Of a DNA stretch of 64,000 bases, positions 48,337-62,139 are shown in pieces. How positions within the stretch are numbered: position 1 is the stretch's first letter; each line of letters begins with the position of its first letter. A program made the translations under genes and the position numbers. The DNA comes from Gemella haemolysans ATCC 10379 (GTDB lineage Bacteria; Bacillota; Bacilli; Staphylococcales; Gemellaceae), in contig NZ_ACDZ02000014.1 in the NCBI RefSeq assembly GCF_000173915.1, positions 248,001 through 312,000 on the forward strand, in the 5' to 3' direction. The notes under the pieces were generated by a model. It saw only the letters and a program-made list of their open reading frames with translations. It was not told the DNA's origin and ran no database searches.

Positions 48337-48363
48337 GACAAATCTATAAAAAGTATGTAAAAT
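48335..48363 (+). promoter_or_regulatory. Promoter of infC-rpmI-rplT
   Basis: TTGACA (48335-48340), a 17-base spacer and TAAAAT (48358-48363). Confidence 0.82.
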
Positions 48364-48371
48364 AGATAATG

Positions 48372-48482
48372 TTGAATACAAAAGTAGAAGCACCCGTTTC
48401 TCACCTGCCAATAATGATTGTTCAGGTTTATGTAGATGAAATGTAGAATTTTATGCTGGGTGTTTTGCACTCAGTTTTTTTA
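48372..48482 (+). ncRNA. L20 leader (infC operon attenuator)
   Basis: The leader contains GCACCCGTTTCTCACCTG and ends in a terminator (CTGGGTG at 48456-48462 with GCACTCAG at 48467-48474 and seven T). GCACCCG can pair with the GGGTGTTTTGC side as an alternative. This is the usual place of the L20-responsive leader, by which L20 represses its own operon. Confidence 0.75.
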
Positions 48483-48527
48483 ATGCTTTTAGTATTTAAT
48501 GAATTTTATAAATAGGAGGTGCTGATC

Positions 48528-49046
48528 ATTAGTAAAGATACTGCACAAGTAAATGAAGGTATTAAAGCGAAAGAGTTTCTTTTAATTAGTCAAAATGGAG
48601 AACAATTAGGAGTTAAAACTAAGGCAGAAGCGATGCAAATTGCAGAGCGTATGAACTTAGACGTTGTTCTAGTAGCTCCAAATGCTAAAACACCAGTTGC
48701 TAAAATTATGAACTACGGTAAGTTCAAATTCGAACAACAAAAGAAAGAAAAAGAAGCACGTAAGAAACAAAAAATCGTAACAACAAAAGAGATAAGATTA
48801 TCTCCAACTATTGAAAAACACGATTTTGAAACTAAGTTGAAAAATGCACGTAAATTCTTAGCAAAAGAAGACAAAGTTAAAGTTTCTATTCGTTTTAAAG
48901 GGAGAGCAATCACCCACAAAGAAATTGGACAGAAAGTTTTAGAAAACTTTTCTAACGAAGCTAGCGATATAGCTACTGTCGAACAAAAACCTAAAATGGA
49001 AGGTCGCAGTATGTTCTTAGTTCTAGCACCAAAAAAAGAGAAATAA
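48528..49046 (+). CDS. infC: Translation initiation factor IF-3, AUU start
   Basis: A 172-residue factor that controls start codon fidelity. It begins [56 protein letters not shown] and [14 protein letters not shown] are typical. No ATG, GTG or TTG is suitably placed: AGGAGGTG (48514-48521) is 6 bases before ATT at 48528, which is the classical autoregulated infC start. The GTG at 48519 lies inside the ribosome binding site. Confidence 0.95.
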   Translation: MSKDTAQVNEGIKAKEFLLISQNGEQLGVKTKAEAMQIAERMNLDVVLVAPNAKTPVAKIMNYGKFKFEQQKKEKEARKKQKIVTTKEIRLSPTIEKHDFETKLKNARKFLAKEDKVKVSIRFKGRAITHKEIGQKVLENFSNEASDIATVEQKPKMEGRSMFLVLAPKKEK

Positions 49047-49072
49047 AGGTTTAATATAGGAGGAATTTGATA

Positions 49073-49267
49073 ATGCCAAAAATGAAATCTCACCGTGGTT
49101 TAGCAAAACGTGTGAAAAAAACAGCTAGCGGTAAATTAAAACGTAGCCGTGCTTATACTTCTCACTGGTTTTCAAGAAAAACTACTAAACAAAAACGTCA
49201 CTTACGTAAAGCTTCATTAGTATCTCGTGGTGATTACAAACGTATTAGAACTTTATTAGTTAAATAA
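49073..49267 (+). CDS. rpmI: 50S ribosomal protein L35
   Basis: A 64-residue very basic protein: [20 protein letters not shown] through [19 protein letters not shown]. ATG at 49073 is preceded by AGGAGG; the TTG at 49067 is not used. Middle gene of infC-rpmI-rplT. Confidence 0.96.
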   Translation: MPKMKSHRGLAKRVKKTASGKLKRSRAYTSHWFSRKTTKQKRHLRKASLVSRGDYKRIRTLLVK

Positions 49268-49330
49268 TATTAAAGAAGATTAATTATAGCGTAAATACTT
49301 ATTTAAGTTATACATAAGGAGGAATTAGAT

Positions 49331-49690
49331 ATGCCACGTGTTAAAGGTGGAACTGTGACTCGTCGTCGCCGTAAAAAAGTTTTAAAACTAGCTAAAGGAT
49401 ATTTTGGTTCAAAACATACATTATTCAAAGTTGCTAAGCAACAAGTAATGAAATCAGGAATGTATGCTTTCAGAGACCGTCGTCAAACAAAACGTAACTT
49501 CAGAAGATTGTGGATCGTTCGTATTAATGCAGCTGCAAGATTAAATGGTTTATCTTACAGCCGTCTAATGAACGGACTTAAAGTTGCTGGAATCGATATT
49601 AACAGAAAAATGTTATCAGAAATCGCTATCCACGACGCAGCAGCATTCACAAGTATTTGTGAACAAGCTAAAGCAGCTTTAGCTAAATAA
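49331..49690 (+). CDS. rplT: 50S ribosomal protein L20
   Basis: A 119-residue basic protein with [36 protein letters not shown] and [11 protein letters not shown]. It is an early 50S assembly protein and the likely repressor acting on the leader upstream of infC. AAGGAGG precedes the ATG. Confidence 0.97.
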   Translation: MPRVKGGTVTRRRRKKVLKLAKGYFGSKHTLFKVAKQQVMKSGMYAFRDRRQTKRNFRRLWIVRINAAARLNGLSYSRLMNGLKVAGIDINRKMLSEIAIHDAAAFTSICEQAKAALAK

Positions 49691-49706
49691 TTAAAGATAA
49701 TTTATG

Positions 49707-49741
49707 GAATACTTGCATAATTTTGCAAGTATTCTTTTTTT
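49707..49741 (+). terminator. Terminator after rplT
   Basis: GAATACTTGCA pairs with TGCAAGTATTC, followed by eight T. Confidence 0.9.
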
Positions 49742-49745
49742 ATAA

Positions 49746-49789
49746 TAAAACACCTTAAAGAACCTATTATGATTCTTTAAGGTGTTTTA
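49746..49789 (-). terminator. Terminator of the LicA-like kinase gene
   Basis: A perfect 17-base stem (TAAAACACCTTAAAGAA with TTCTTTAAGGTGTTTTA) directly downstream of the minus-strand gene; both directions could use it. Confidence 0.85.
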
Positions 49790-49793
49790 TTGA

Positions 49794-50612
49794 TTAATAT
49801 ACTATCTTTCTAGGATTATTTAGTCTATGAAGCTTTGCTTGAGCAATTTCATTGTATATTTCTTCTCCTCGTTTTTCATACAATAAAATTGCCCATATAT
49901 ACCATAATAAATCACAAAACTGTAAAAATACATCTAGTTTCTTATAATTGCATTCTTTATCACTAAAATATGCTTTTAAGAAGGTAATTGTTTCCTCGTA
50001 GTTTAAATCATTTTCTGATATGAAACTCGCTATATCGAAGTAATAATCATTATATCCTGCGTATTCAAAATCTATTAAATATAATTTATCTCTTGAAAAT
50101 AAGAAATTACCTTCAACTAAGTCATTGTGACATAATCTGTCAGGTTCATAGAACTTTTTAAAGTCGTCTATAATATATAAGTATTGATCAAAAATATTCT
50201 TTTTTTCATCTATTTGGTTATAATAATTATAAAATTGTTTAATAGGATCAAATATATGCTCAGCTTGAAATTTTTTCGAATGAAAGTTATTAATAAGTTT
50301 ACCTATTCTTATGATAGTTGATAATTTTCTTTGTGAAATAAATGTTTTCGGATTAGGTTGAAATTCTGTAATTAGATTATCATTATTGAAGAATATTGGT
50401 TTAAGAAAGTAATTTTCATTAGCTAGAAGATTAATAGCTTCTCTTTCGTTATCTTTATTTGCAATATTTGTAGAATCTTTAGAAGTTCTGTAGAAATATT
50501 TATTACTGTCCGTTGTAATAATATAGTTCTTATTGGTGATTCCATAACTAGTTTCTTCTAATGAGATTACTTTTTCTTTTAAGATTTTTTCAAGTTTATC
50601 TAAATTGTACAT
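49794..50612 (-). CDS. LicA-like choline/ethanolamine kinase family protein
   Basis: A 272-residue phosphotransferase. The catalytic loop LCHNDLVEGNFLF has His162, Asp164 and Asn169; LIDFEYAGYNDYYFDIASF with Asp181 is the typical choline-kinase (LicA) motif. LicA phosphorylates choline for decoration of teichoic acid in pneumococci. Here no licB, licC or licD is adjacent, so choline use is only a possibility; thiamine or another alcohol kinase role is open. AGGAGG is about 7 bases before the ATG. Confidence 0.82.
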   Translation of the reverse strand: MYNLDKLEKILKEKVISLEETSYGITNKNYIITTDSNKYFYRTSKDSTNIANKDNEREAINLLANENYFLKPIFFNNDNLITEFQPNPKTFISQRKLSTIIRIGKLINNFHSKKFQAEHIFDPIKQFYNYYNQIDEKKNIFDQYLYIIDDFKKFYEPDRLCHNDLVEGNFLFSRDKLYLIDFEYAGYNDYYFDIASFISENDLNYEETITFLKAYFSDKECNYKKLDVFLQFCDLLWYIWAILLYEKRGEEIYNEIAQAKLHRLNNPRKIVY

Positions 50613-50895
50613 ATCAATCTCCTCCTTAGTTTCTGAAATATAAAATCCTTTTTCACTATAATTATATAATAAACTAATTAAAGTTGAAAGAAAAACGATT
50701 ACATTGTTTATAAAATTAATTTTTGAATTTTTATTAAAATACTATTTTTTTTCATAATATATTTCCATTATTTTTGAAATAAATTTATAAATATATACTA
50801 TATTATTTATGTGAACTTAAATTGATACTAATCTTTAAAAATACCTGGTATATATAGATATTTTAAATTAAAAATTTATAAAAAAATGGTGGTTG
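50613..50895. other. Gene-free AT-rich region before yaaA
   Basis: No gene or RNA is recognised. Because recF-gyrB-gyrA often border the replication origin I looked for DnaA boxes (TTATCCACA-like) and found none. Confidence 0.6.
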
Positions 50896-50923
50896 TTGAA
50901 AAAAACAAGAAATTTGATATAAT
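50896..50923 (+). promoter_or_regulatory. Promoter of yaaA-recF-gyrB-gyrA
   Basis: TTGAAA (50896-50901), a 16-base spacer and TATAAT (50918-50923), with TGA forming an extended -10. Confidence 0.75.
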
Positions 50924-50987
50924 TATAATGTATAAAATATATTTATATACACATAGTTTCATTTTTAAATATCATAGGAGGTGTGAA

Positions 50988-51192
50988 ATGAAAGAAGTTT
51001 TTATTAATAGTGAGTATATTACATTAGCTCAATTCTTAAAATTAGAAGGATTTATAGGTTCAGGCGGAGAAGCTAAATACTTTTTACAAGAAGTAGAAGT
51101 TGAGCTTAATGGAGAGCTAGAAAACAGACGAGGGAAAAAGTTATATTCAAATGATGTAATAAAATTAGAAGGAAACGAATTTATAATAATTA

Positions 51193-51203
<11 letters not shown>
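50988..51203 (+). CDS. yaaA: S4-domain RNA-binding protein YaaA
   Basis: A 71-residue protein consisting of one S4 domain: EYITLAQFLKLEGFIGSGGEAKYFL with VEVELNGELENRRGKKLYSND. It normally sits between dnaN and recF in Bacilli. Its last 11 bases overlap recF. ATG at 50988 has AGGAGG 6 bases upstream; the longer frame from 50886 passes through the promoter and is rejected. Confidence 0.92.
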
Positions 51204-54286
<3,083 letters not shown>

Positions 54287-54302
54287 AAAGAAAGGATAGA
54301 AC

Positions 54303-56750
54303 ATGGAAGATAATAAAAATAATATTACCTTAAGAAACATAACAACTGAAATTGAAAATTCATTTTTAGATTATTCAATGAGTGTTATTGTATCACGTGC
54401 ATTACCAGATGTGCGTGATGGGTTAAAACCAGTTCATAGAAGAATACTTTATGCTTTTAATGATTTAGGGTTAACATATGACAAACCTTACAAAAAAAGT
54501 GCCTTCGTTGTAGGGGAAGTAATGGCGAAGTATCACCCTCATGGTGACTCTGCAACATATGGAACAATTGTACGTTTAGCACAAGATTTCAATAGTAGAT
54601 ATCCTTTAGTAGATGGACAAGGGAACTTTGGTTCTATTGATGGAGATAGTGCTGCTGCGATGCGTTATACTGAAGCTAGAATGAGTAAAATAGCTTCTGA
54701 GTTACTACGTGATATTAACAAAGATACTGTTGATATGCAAGATAACTACGATGGAACAAAACAAGAACCAAAAGTATTACCAGCAAGAATTCCAAACTTG
54801 TTAGTTAACGGAAGTAGCGGTATTGCCGTTGGTATGGCGACTAATATTCCACCTCATAACTTAGGTGAAGTTATCGATGGGGTAATCGCATTAGCTGATA
54901 ACTCTGAAATAACAATTGCTGAACTAATGTCTAAAATTAAAGGACCTGACTTCCCAACAGGATCATTCCTATTAGGACGTAGTGGGATAGTTAAAGCATA
55001 TACAACAGGACGTGGTTCTGTAATTATGCGTGGTAAAACTGAAATTGAACAAATGAAAAATGGTAAGGAAAGAATTATTATTACAGAAATTCCTTATCAA
55101 GTAAATAAAGCGAAATTAGTTGAAAAAATTGCTGAACTAGCTCGTGATAAGAAAATTGAAGGTGTTACAGACCTTCGAGATGAAAGTAACTTAAAAGGTA
55201 TCAGAATTGTAATTGAATTACGTCGAGATGTTAATAGTAACGTAATCTTAAACAATTTATACAAATTAACACCATTACAAAGTTCATTTGGTGTTAACAT
55301 GATTGCTCTTGTAAATGGAGTACCTAAGTTATTAAATCTTAAAGAAGTACTTTACTATTACTTAGAGCACCAAAAAGAAGTAGTAGTTAGAAGAACTAAA
55401 TTCGATCTTAAAAAAGCACAAGCTCGTGCCCACATATTAGAAGGTTTACGAATTGCTTTAGATAATATCGATAGAATAATTAGCTTAATCCGTGGTTCTC
55501 AAACTGCTGAAGAAGCAAAAGCTGGACTGATTGATCAATTTGGATTAACTGAAATTCAAGCACAAGCGATTTTAGATATGCGTCTGCAAAGACTTACAGG
55601 TTTAGAACGTGATAAAATTGAAGAAGAATATAGTAAACTTATGGAACTTATCGCTGACTTAGAAGATATTCTAGCTAAACCAGAACGTGTAATTCAAATC
55701 GTTAAAGATGAATTACTTGAAGTTAAGGAAAAATTCGGAGACAAACGTCGTAGTATAATTATTGAAGGACAAGTAGATCAAATCGAGAACGAAGATTTAA
55801 TTGAAAAAGAACAAATCATAATTACACTATCTCATAACCAATATATTAAACGTCTTGCTGCAAGTACATATAAATCACAAGGACGTGGTGGACGTGGAGT
55901 AAATGGTATGACTACAAATGATGAGGATAATGTAGCTTATATGCTAAGTTGTTCAACTCATGATCATATCCTATTCTTTACAGATAAAGGTAAGGTTTAT
56001 ACTCTTAAAGGTTATGAAATTAACCAAATGAGTAGACAATCTAAAGGAATACCAATTATTAATCTATTAGAAATTGAAAAAGAAGAAAAAGTAAACTCTA
56101 TTATAGCTATTTCTGATTTACAAGAAGAAGGAACAAACTTAATATTCTCAACTAAGTATGGTATCATTAAGAAATCTAAATTAGGAGATTACGCAAGTAT
56201 TCTTAAGAAAGGTAAGATTGCCCTTAAACTTGATGAAGATGACTCATTAATCGATGTTCAAAGAATTACAGATGATCAAGATATTATGATCGTTACAGCA
56301 AATGGACAAGCAATTAGAATTAATGCTGAAAAAGTTCGTACAATGGGGCGTGTAAGTCGCGGTGTTAAAGGTATCACACTTTCCCCAGATGACTATGTAG
56401 TAGGTATGGAAGTAGTTGATGAATCTAAGAAAATTTTAACAGTAACAGAAAATGGTATTGGTAAAATTTCTAAATCTACGGAATTCAATGTAATTAACCG
56501 TGGAGGAAAAGGTGTTAAAGTAGCAAAAGTTACGAAGAAAACAGGTAAGATTGTAGCGGTTAAATCAATCGCAGGAAATGAAGATTTAATGATAATGACT
56601 GATCAAGGAATTATTATTAGAATAGATGTCTCTACAATCAGTACATTAGGAAGAACAGCGACTGGAGTTAAAGTTATTAACCTAGTTGATGATCAGAAAG
56701 TAGCAACTGTAACTTTAGCAGCTAAAGAAGAAAGCTACGAAGACGAATAG
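54303..56750 (+). CDS. gyrA: DNA gyrase subunit A
   Basis: An 815-residue breakage-reunion subunit with active-site Tyr122 (AAMRYTEAR) and the C-terminal beta-pinwheel including [11 protein letters not shown], the GyrA box. This box separates it from ParC. In the quinolone-determining region [17 protein letters not shown] residue 83 is Ser (sensitive type) but residue 87 is Gly, where Asp or Glu is usual. Located 16 bases after gyrB. Confidence 0.96.
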   Translation: MEDNKNNITLRNITTEIENSFLDYSMSVIVSRALPDVRDGLKPVHRRILYAFNDLGLTYDKPYKKSAFVVGEVMAKYHPHGDSATYGTIVRLAQDFNSRYPLVDGQGNFGSIDGDSAAAMRYTEARMSKIASELLRDINKDTVDMQDNYDGTKQEPKVLPARIPNLLVNGSSGIAVGMATNIPPHNLGEVIDGVIALADNSEITIAELMSKIKGPDFPTGSFLLGRSGIVKAYTTGRGSVIMRGKTEIEQMKNGKERIIITEIPYQVNKAKLVEKIAELARDKKIEGVTDLRDESNLKGIRIVIELRRDVNSNVILNNLYKLTPLQSSFGVNMIALVNGVPKLLNLKEVLYYYLEHQKEVVVRRTKFDLKKAQARAHILEGLRIALDNIDRIISLIRGSQTAEEAKAGLIDQFGLTEIQAQAILDMRLQRLTGLERDKIEEEYSKLMELIADLEDILAKPERVIQIVKDELLEVKEKFGDKRRSIIIEGQVDQIENEDLIEKEQIIITLSHNQYIKRLAASTYKSQGRGGRGVNGMTTNDEDNVAYMLSCSTHDHILFFTDKGKVYTLKGYEINQMSRQSKGIPIINLLEIEKEEKVNSIIAISDLQEEGTNLIFSTKYGIIKKSKLGDYASILKKGKIALKLDEDDSLIDVQRITDDQDIMIVTANGQAIRINAEKVRTMGRVSRGVKGITLSPDDYVVGMEVVDESKKILTVTENGIGKISKSTEFNVINRGGKGVKVAKVTKKTGKIVAVKSIAGNEDLMIMTDQGIIIRIDVSTISTLGRTATGVKVINLVDDQKVATVTLAAKEESYEDE

Positions 56751-56765
56751 AAATAATTAGATAAT

Positions 56766-56822
56766 AAAAAAAGCAATTTTTATAAATAGTATTTTACTAT
56801 TTATAAAGTTGCTTTTTTTATT
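56766..56822 (+). terminator. Terminator after gyrA
   Basis: A long imperfect stem (AAAAAGCAA... TATAAATAGTA with TACTATTTATA... TTGCTTTTTT). Confidence 0.85.
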
Positions 56823-57008
56823 ATGAAAATAAAGTATTAAATAATAGTATTTTCATAGTAATATTTGATGTAAAAATTATAATATAATAAAGGTTTATAA
56901 GTGGTTTAAAATAAATAATTAAACACAGTGAAATAAGAACAATAAAAAGAAATTTCTAAAAAAAGTTAGTAAAATAATTAAGAATATAAAAAAAATATCT
57001 AAAATTCA

Positions 57009-57037
57009 TTGTTTTATTAGAAAAAAAGTTTTATAAT
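57009..57037 (+). promoter_or_regulatory. Promoter of ppc
   Basis: TTGTTT (57009-57014), a 17-base spacer and TATAAT (57032-57037). The 350-base gap from gyrA holds this and the gyrA terminator; otherwise only AT-rich sequence is seen. Confidence 0.65.
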
Positions 57038-57101
57038 GGAATATGTAGTTAAAACTGATAAATATACTTTATTAGTAAAAATCTTATCAAGGAGTAACTA
57101 A

Positions 57102-59792
57102 ATGCAAAACACAAGATTAGAAAGCAATGTAAATGAAAATATTATACAAGAAGAGATTCAAATTCTTACAGAAATGCTGTTAAAAGCAACACAAAAAATG
57201 ATTTCTGAAAATACATTTGAAAAAATTGTAGAATTAAAAGCGTTAGCAGATGAAAAAAATTACGAAAAATTAAATCTTATAATTAAAGATTTAACTCAAG
57301 AAGAAATGGAAATTGTTGCAAATTTCTTTTCAATTTTACCATTATTAATTAACATAGCTGAAGATGTTGATTTAGCTTATGAAGTTAACTATAAAAATAA
57401 TATAGGTGAAACATATGTAGGGAAATTATCTGAGTCTATTAAAAATATTAAAGATAAAAATATCTTAGAAAATATTAATGTAGTACCAGTATTAACAGCG
57501 CATCCAACACAAGTTCAACGTAAAACAGTTCTTGATTTAACGGAAAAATTACACACATTATTAAGAAAACACCGTGATGTAAAAAATGGTTTAATAAATG
57601 AAAGAAAATGGAAAAATGCAATCCAAAAACATATTGAAATATTAACACAAAGTGATATTATTCGTGAGAAAAAATTAAAAGTAGCTAACGAAATCACAAA
57701 TGTATTAGAATATTATAACCTATCATTTATTAAAGCAGTTGCAAAGTTAATGACTGAGTATAAATTATTGTTAGAAGAAAATAAGATAGAATTAAAAAAT
57801 GAGACTCCAATAACAATGGGAATGTGGATTGGTGGCGACCGTGATGGAAATCCATTTGTAACAGCTGAAACATTAAATCTATCAGCTATGAAACAATGTG
57901 AGCTTATTATAGCTTATTATATTGAAAAACTAAATAGTTTATATAGAACTTTCTCAATGTCATCTCATGTTGCTAAAGGAAGTAAAGAACTAGAAGAATT
58001 GGCAAATCGTTCAAGTGATACTTCTGAATATAGAGAAAAAGAATTATACAGAAGAGCGATATCATATATTAAAGAAAAACTTGAAAATACTAGAGAGTAT
58101 TTATTACAAGATAAAGAAATTGGAGATAAATATCTTACAGTTGATGAGTTTGTCGCTGATTTAATAATAATTGAAAAGTCATTATTAGAGAATAAAGGTG
58201 AAATCTTAGTAACCGGTGAATTTGAAGAATTGCTTAATGTTGTTAAAATCTTTGGATTCTATTTAGCAAGTATAGATATGCGTCAAGATTCAAGTGTCTA
58301 TGAAGCATCAGTTGCTGAATTGCTAAGTAGTGCTAATATTGAAAAAGATTATAGTTCACTTAGTGAAGAAGAAAAATGTGAACTTCTATTAAATCAATTA
58401 AAAGAAGATCCACGTCCACTAAGTATTAATGATGAAAACAAACAATCAGAAGAATTAAGAAAAGAATTAGCAATATTTAGAACAGCTAGAAAATTAAAAG
58501 ATAAACTAGGTGATAATGTTATTAAACAAAACATTATTTCACACACAACAAGTGTTTCTGACTTATTAGAACTTGCAATTATGCTAAAAGAAGTCGGATT
58601 AGTGGGAAGTGACTTTGCAAGATTGCAACTTGTACCATTATTCGAAACAATCGAAGACTTAGAGAATTCATATGAAGTAATGGATAAATACTTAAGTCTA
58701 GATATTGTAAAAAAATGGGTAAGTGATAATAGCAGATACCAAGAGATTATGTTAGGATACTCAGATAGTAACAAAGATGGTGGATATTTATCATCTGGAT
58801 GGTCGTTATATAAAGCTCAACAGGAACTATCATCATTAGGAGAAAAATATAATATTAAAGTTACATTCTTCCATGGACGTGGTGGTACTGTTGGGCGTGG
58901 TGGTGGTCCAAGTTATGATGCGATTATCTCTCAGCCATTAGGAAGTGTTCAAGATAGAATACGTCTGACAGAGCAAGGTGAAATTATTGCGGCTAAGTAT
59001 GGTAATAGTGATGCTGCATATTATAACTTAGAAGCGCTATTCTCAGCTGTAATTCATAGAATGAACGCTGATAAAGTGAATACTGATATTAGAGATATAC
59101 CTGAAATCCAAGTTATTATGGATGAAATAGTAGAAGATAGTTACAATAAATATCGAGAACTAGTATTTGAAAATCCTAACTTCTACAATTATTTCTTTGA
59201 AGCTACACCAATCAAAGAAATTTCAAGTTTAAACATTGGTTCGCGTCCAGCCTCACGTAAGAAAATTACTGATATTGGTGGATTAAGGGCTATCCCATGG
59301 GTATTCTCATGGTCACAAAGTAGAATCATGCTTCCTGGTTGGTATGGAGTAGGAACAGCATTTTCTAATTACATAAACAAAGATAAAGGTAATATTGAAA
59401 AGCTTCGTAAAATGTATAAAGAGTGGCCATTCTTCACATCATTATTATCAAATGTAGACATGGTTATGGCAAAATCAGATATGGATATAGCTAGAGAATA
59501 TGCTAACTTGTGTAAAGAAGAAGAAACTAAAAAGATATATGAAGAAATTTTAAGAGAATGGAATTTAACAAAACAAGTAGTTTTAGAAATTTCAGAACAT
59601 AAAGAGTTCCTAGAAGATAATACTTATTTAACTCAAAGTTTAGAAAATAGGTTACAGTACTTTAATACATTAAATTTAATTCAATTAGAGTTAATTAAAC
59701 GTTCAAGAGAAGGTAAATTACTTGAATCACAAATTAATACAATTCACATAACAATTAACGGGGTAGCTACAGGACTTAGAAACTCAGGATAA
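57102..59792 (+). CDS. ppc: Phosphoenolpyruvate carboxylase
   Basis: An 896-residue anaplerotic enzyme converting PEP and bicarbonate to oxaloacetate. The catalytic [16 protein letters not shown] (His), [29 protein letters not shown] and the C-terminal ending [14 protein letters not shown] are all there. The Gln in HPTQ is as in streptococcal Ppc, where enterobacteria have HPTE. Single-gene unit with its own promoter and terminator. Confidence 0.97.
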   Translation: MQNTRLESNVNENIIQEEIQILTEMLLKATQKMISENTFEKIVELKALADEKNYEKLNLIIKDLTQEEMEIVANFFSILPLLINIAEDVDLAYEVNYKNNIGETYVGKLSESIKNIKDKNILENINVVPVLTAHPTQVQRKTVLDLTEKLHTLLRKHRDVKNGLINERKWKNAIQKHIEILTQSDIIREKKLKVANEITNVLEYYNLSFIKAVAKLMTEYKLLLEENKIELKNETPITMGMWIGGDRDGNPFVTAETLNLSAMKQCELIIAYYIEKLNSLYRTFSMSSHVAKGSKELEELANRSSDTSEYREKELYRRAISYIKEKLENTREYLLQDKEIGDKYLTVDEFVADLIIIEKSLLENKGEILVTGEFEELLNVVKIFGFYLASIDMRQDSSVYEASVAELLSSANIEKDYSSLSEEEKCELLLNQLKEDPRPLSINDENKQSEELRKELAIFRTARKLKDKLGDNVIKQNIISHTTSVSDLLELAIMLKEVGLVGSDFARLQLVPLFETIEDLENSYEVMDKYLSLDIVKKWVSDNSRYQEIMLGYSDSNKDGGYLSSGWSLYKAQQELSSLGEKYNIKVTFFHGRGGTVGRGGGPSYDAIISQPLGSVQDRIRLTEQGEIIAAKYGNSDAAYYNLEALFSAVIHRMNADKVNTDIRDIPEIQVIMDEIVEDSYNKYRELVFENPNFYNYFFEATPIKEISSLNIGSRPASRKKITDIGGLRAIPWVFSWSQSRIMLPGWYGVGTAFSNYINKDKGNIEKLRKMYKEWPFFTSLLSNVDMVMAKSDMDIAREYANLCKEEETKKIYEEILREWNLTKQVVLEISEHKEFLEDNTYLTQSLENRLQYFNTLNLIQLELIKRSREGKLLESQINTIHITINGVATGLRNSG

Positions 59793-59793
59793 T

Positions 59794-59832
59794 AAAGAAA
59801 GAGAGGAAACGATACGATTCCTCTCTTTCTTT
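59794..59832 (+). terminator. Terminator after ppc
   Basis: A perfect 15-base stem (AAAGAAAGAGAGGAA with TTCCTCTCTTTCTTT). Confidence 0.9.
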
Positions 59833-59893
59833 AAAAATTTAATACTTTATAACTATACAATAAGATATGAATTTTAATTGCGTAAATAAATGT

Positions 59894-59953
59894 GGATGAT
59901 TCTAAAAAATCTTGTTTCTTAAGAAATCATGATTTTCGAGTCACTCCCTTTTT
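59894..59953. repeat. Copy 2 of the GACTC-ended hairpin repeat
   Basis: GATTC (59898-59902) and GAGTC (59938-59942) close an imperfect 20-bp hairpin centred on CTTAAG, followed by ACTCCCTTTTTA. Its right half nearly matches copy 1 at 24862-24918. It lies between ppc and the converging GH13 gene. Confidence 0.6.
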
Positions 59954-59956
59954 AAA

Positions 59957-61807
59957 TTATTTAATTTTTATAGCAACATAACTCTTAGGTGGAATAACTG
60001 TTCCGAAAGGTGTAGAATAAACGTTGTTATTTCCAAATAGTTTTTCACCAGAGTAATTTTCAACAAAATGAGCTTTAGAATCAAGATTTATAATACAAAG
60101 AACATTATTTCGTCTATATGCAACACACTTGTTGTTTGTATAAGTAAACTCGAAGTTTGTGATAAAATCATCTTTATTTTCATTTCTAAAGTTTGATAGT
60201 TTAATATAGTGATTTAACAAATCTTCATCCTTATCATTATGTGTATACCCTAAACGATTATAAGGATCTCTAAAGCCGTACATTCCAATTTCATCACCAT
60301 AATAAATACAAGGAACACCAGGTAGAGTAAATTGAATAAAACTAGCATACTTAAGGAGTTCTTTCGCTTTAGCATATTGTTCATTAGACATTTTATATGT
60401 TGGTCTTTCATGAACAGGAACATCTTCAGGATTATCAAATGCTAGCATAGTTAATACTCGTTCTGTATCATGACTTCCTAATAAGTTCATTACAGCATCA
60501 AGAGCTGGTCGGGGATAATTTTCTACTAGTTTTAAAATTTCAAGAGTAAAGTCTTCTGCGTTTTTATTTTTTACAAAATTAATAATTGCGTTTTTCCAAG
60601 GATAGTTCATAACACTATCAAGTTGATTACCTAAGAAATAACGACGACGAGTATTGTATGAAATCTTATTAGTTGCATCTTCCCAAACTTCACCAATGAT
60701 TAGAGCATCTTTATCATAGTATTTCGCACTTTCACGAATTCTATCTAAAAATTCGTCAGGAAATTCATCAGCAACATCAAGTCTCCATCCAGCAATTCCA
60801 AGTTTTTGCCAAAAGTTGACAACCCCACTATCCTTATTATTAATAAAATCGCTGTATTCTTTATTTTCTTTTATTACTGTAGGTAAGTTATCAAATCCCC
60901 ACCACGAATGATATTCGTTAGGGAAATTTATGAAATTAAACCAAGAATAATATGGTGAATTTTGTGAATTATAAGCTCCGATGCTATCATAGTTATTATA
61001 CCTATTGAAATAGATACTATCTGAACCGGTATGACTAAATACACCATCTAGTATGATTCTAATATTATTATCTTTAAATTCTTTACAAAACTTTTCAAAT
61101 TGTTCATTAGTACCAAAATATGGATCAACGTTAAAATAATCTGAAGTAGAATAACGATGATTTTCTGGACTTTCAACGATTGGGTTAAGATAGATGCTCT
61201 CGATATTTAATTTTTTGAAATATTCTTTTTCTTCTTCAATCCCTAGTAGATTCCCCATTAGAAAATCTTTAGCTCCATAATTTTCATGAGTGATAGATGA
61301 ATGAGGAATACTATTCCAATTTTCATGTCTAATTCTTACATTTTCATTCTTTGCGACTTTTGCTATGAATTTCTCGCTACGCTTAAATCTATCTGGGAAA
61401 ATTTGATACATTATAGACCCTTTATACCAATCTGGTGTAGTGAAGTTTTTATCGTATACTGTCAACTGCCAATCAGGTAGCTCGTCTTTGCTATTTACCA
61501 ACTTAGCGTCGAGTTTATCATTTTTTAAATAAACATAAAAACTGTCAAAGTGAACTTCAAAATGATAAAAATAAAGACCAGTATTAAATGGTTCAAAAGT
61601 TACATGATAAGTAGAGTAGTTCTCTCTAGCTTTTTCTTTAAACTCTAAACTTTTTGAAATAAGTTCACCTGTATATTCATTTTTAATAATTATTTTAAAG
61701 TCATTAAAGTAAAAATCATCCTTAATAAATACTTCAAAATAGAAATCATCATTATTTTTTAATGCCCCCTGAGGGTATTTATTTTTTATTGGATTAAATT
61801 TAATCAT
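59957..61807 (-). CDS. GH13 neopullulanase/cyclomaltodextrinase-type alpha-glycosidase
   Basis: A 616-residue intracellular glycosidase (no signal peptide). The N-terminal beta domain is about 1-120; the catalytic barrel starts at YKGSIMYQIFPDRFKRS. Active residues are the Asp in GWRLDVADEF, the Glu in IGEVWEDA and the Asp in LGSHDTERV; IRIILDGVFSHTG is also typical of the GH13 neopullulanase subgroup. It would hydrolyse maltodextrins or cyclodextrins. ATG at 61807 is preferred because GGAG (61820-61817) is 9 bases upstream, whereas the ATG at 61816 abuts it. Confidence 0.88.
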   Translation of the reverse strand: MIKFNPIKNKYPQGALKNNDDFYFEVFIKDDFYFNDFKIIIKNEYTGELISKSLEFKEKARENYSTYHVTFEPFNTGLYFYHFEVHFDSFYVYLKNDKLDAKLVNSKDELPDWQLTVYDKNFTTPDWYKGSIMYQIFPDRFKRSEKFIAKVAKNENVRIRHENWNSIPHSSITHENYGAKDFLMGNLLGIEEEKEYFKKLNIESIYLNPIVESPENHRYSTSDYFNVDPYFGTNEQFEKFCKEFKDNNIRIILDGVFSHTGSDSIYFNRYNNYDSIGAYNSQNSPYYSWFNFINFPNEYHSWWGFDNLPTVIKENKEYSDFINNKDSGVVNFWQKLGIAGWRLDVADEFPDEFLDRIRESAKYYDKDALIIGEVWEDATNKISYNTRRRYFLGNQLDSVMNYPWKNAIINFVKNKNAEDFTLEILKLVENYPRPALDAVMNLLGSHDTERVLTMLAFDNPEDVPVHERPTYKMSNEQYAKAKELLKYASFIQFTLPGVPCIYYGDEIGMYGFRDPYNRLGYTHNDKDEDLLNHYIKLSNFRNENKDDFITNFEFTYTNNKCVAYRRNNVLCIINLDSKAHFVENYSGEKLFGNNNVYSTPFGTVIPPKSYVAIKIK

Positions 61808-61986
61808 ATTTTTCATCTCCGAAACATAAAATTTTCATTACTAAACTGTTTTCTAAAATTAATCAGTTTAATTTTAATATAAAAGTTTTTAAAAGTAAAT
61901 AATTTAATTATAAAATAGTAAAAATTAATCAATATAAAAACAAGATAAGGGGTATATTTCTTTATAGAAAATAACTAAAGAAAACA

Positions 61987-62015
61987 TTTACATCAAGGCT
62001 TCATTGTGTTATAAT
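61987..62015 (+). promoter_or_regulatory. Promoter of glgB
   Basis: TTTACA (61987-61992), a 17-base spacer and TATAAT (62010-62015) with TGT forming an extended -10. The predicted transcript has a leader of about 118 bases. Confidence 0.75.
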
Positions 62016-62100
62016 ATAGATATAAAAAATAAAGAAATAATTAGTAATAAAATAAACTATTTTTATTTATATTTCTATATTATAAAAATTTTTACCAGCT

Positions 62101-62118
62101 AAAGTAAACGTTTACTTT
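62101..62118. promoter_or_regulatory. Perfect 18-bp LacI/CcpA-type operator in the glgB leader
   Basis: AAAGTAAACGTTTACTTT is a full palindrome centred on CG, as in LacI/GalR-family sites, and differs from the CcpA cre consensus at one position. It lies about 80 bases downstream of the predicted transcription start, where bound protein would act as a roadblock; MalR or CcpA are candidate binders. Confidence 0.65.
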
Positions 62119-62139
62119 CGATGGAAAGGGGGTTATTTA

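Noticed and set aside
50613-50987. Possible replication origin beside recF-gyrB-gyrA
   Set aside because: No DnaA-box-like sequences or AT-rich 13-mer-type repeats were seen, and dnaA/dnaN are not adjacent.
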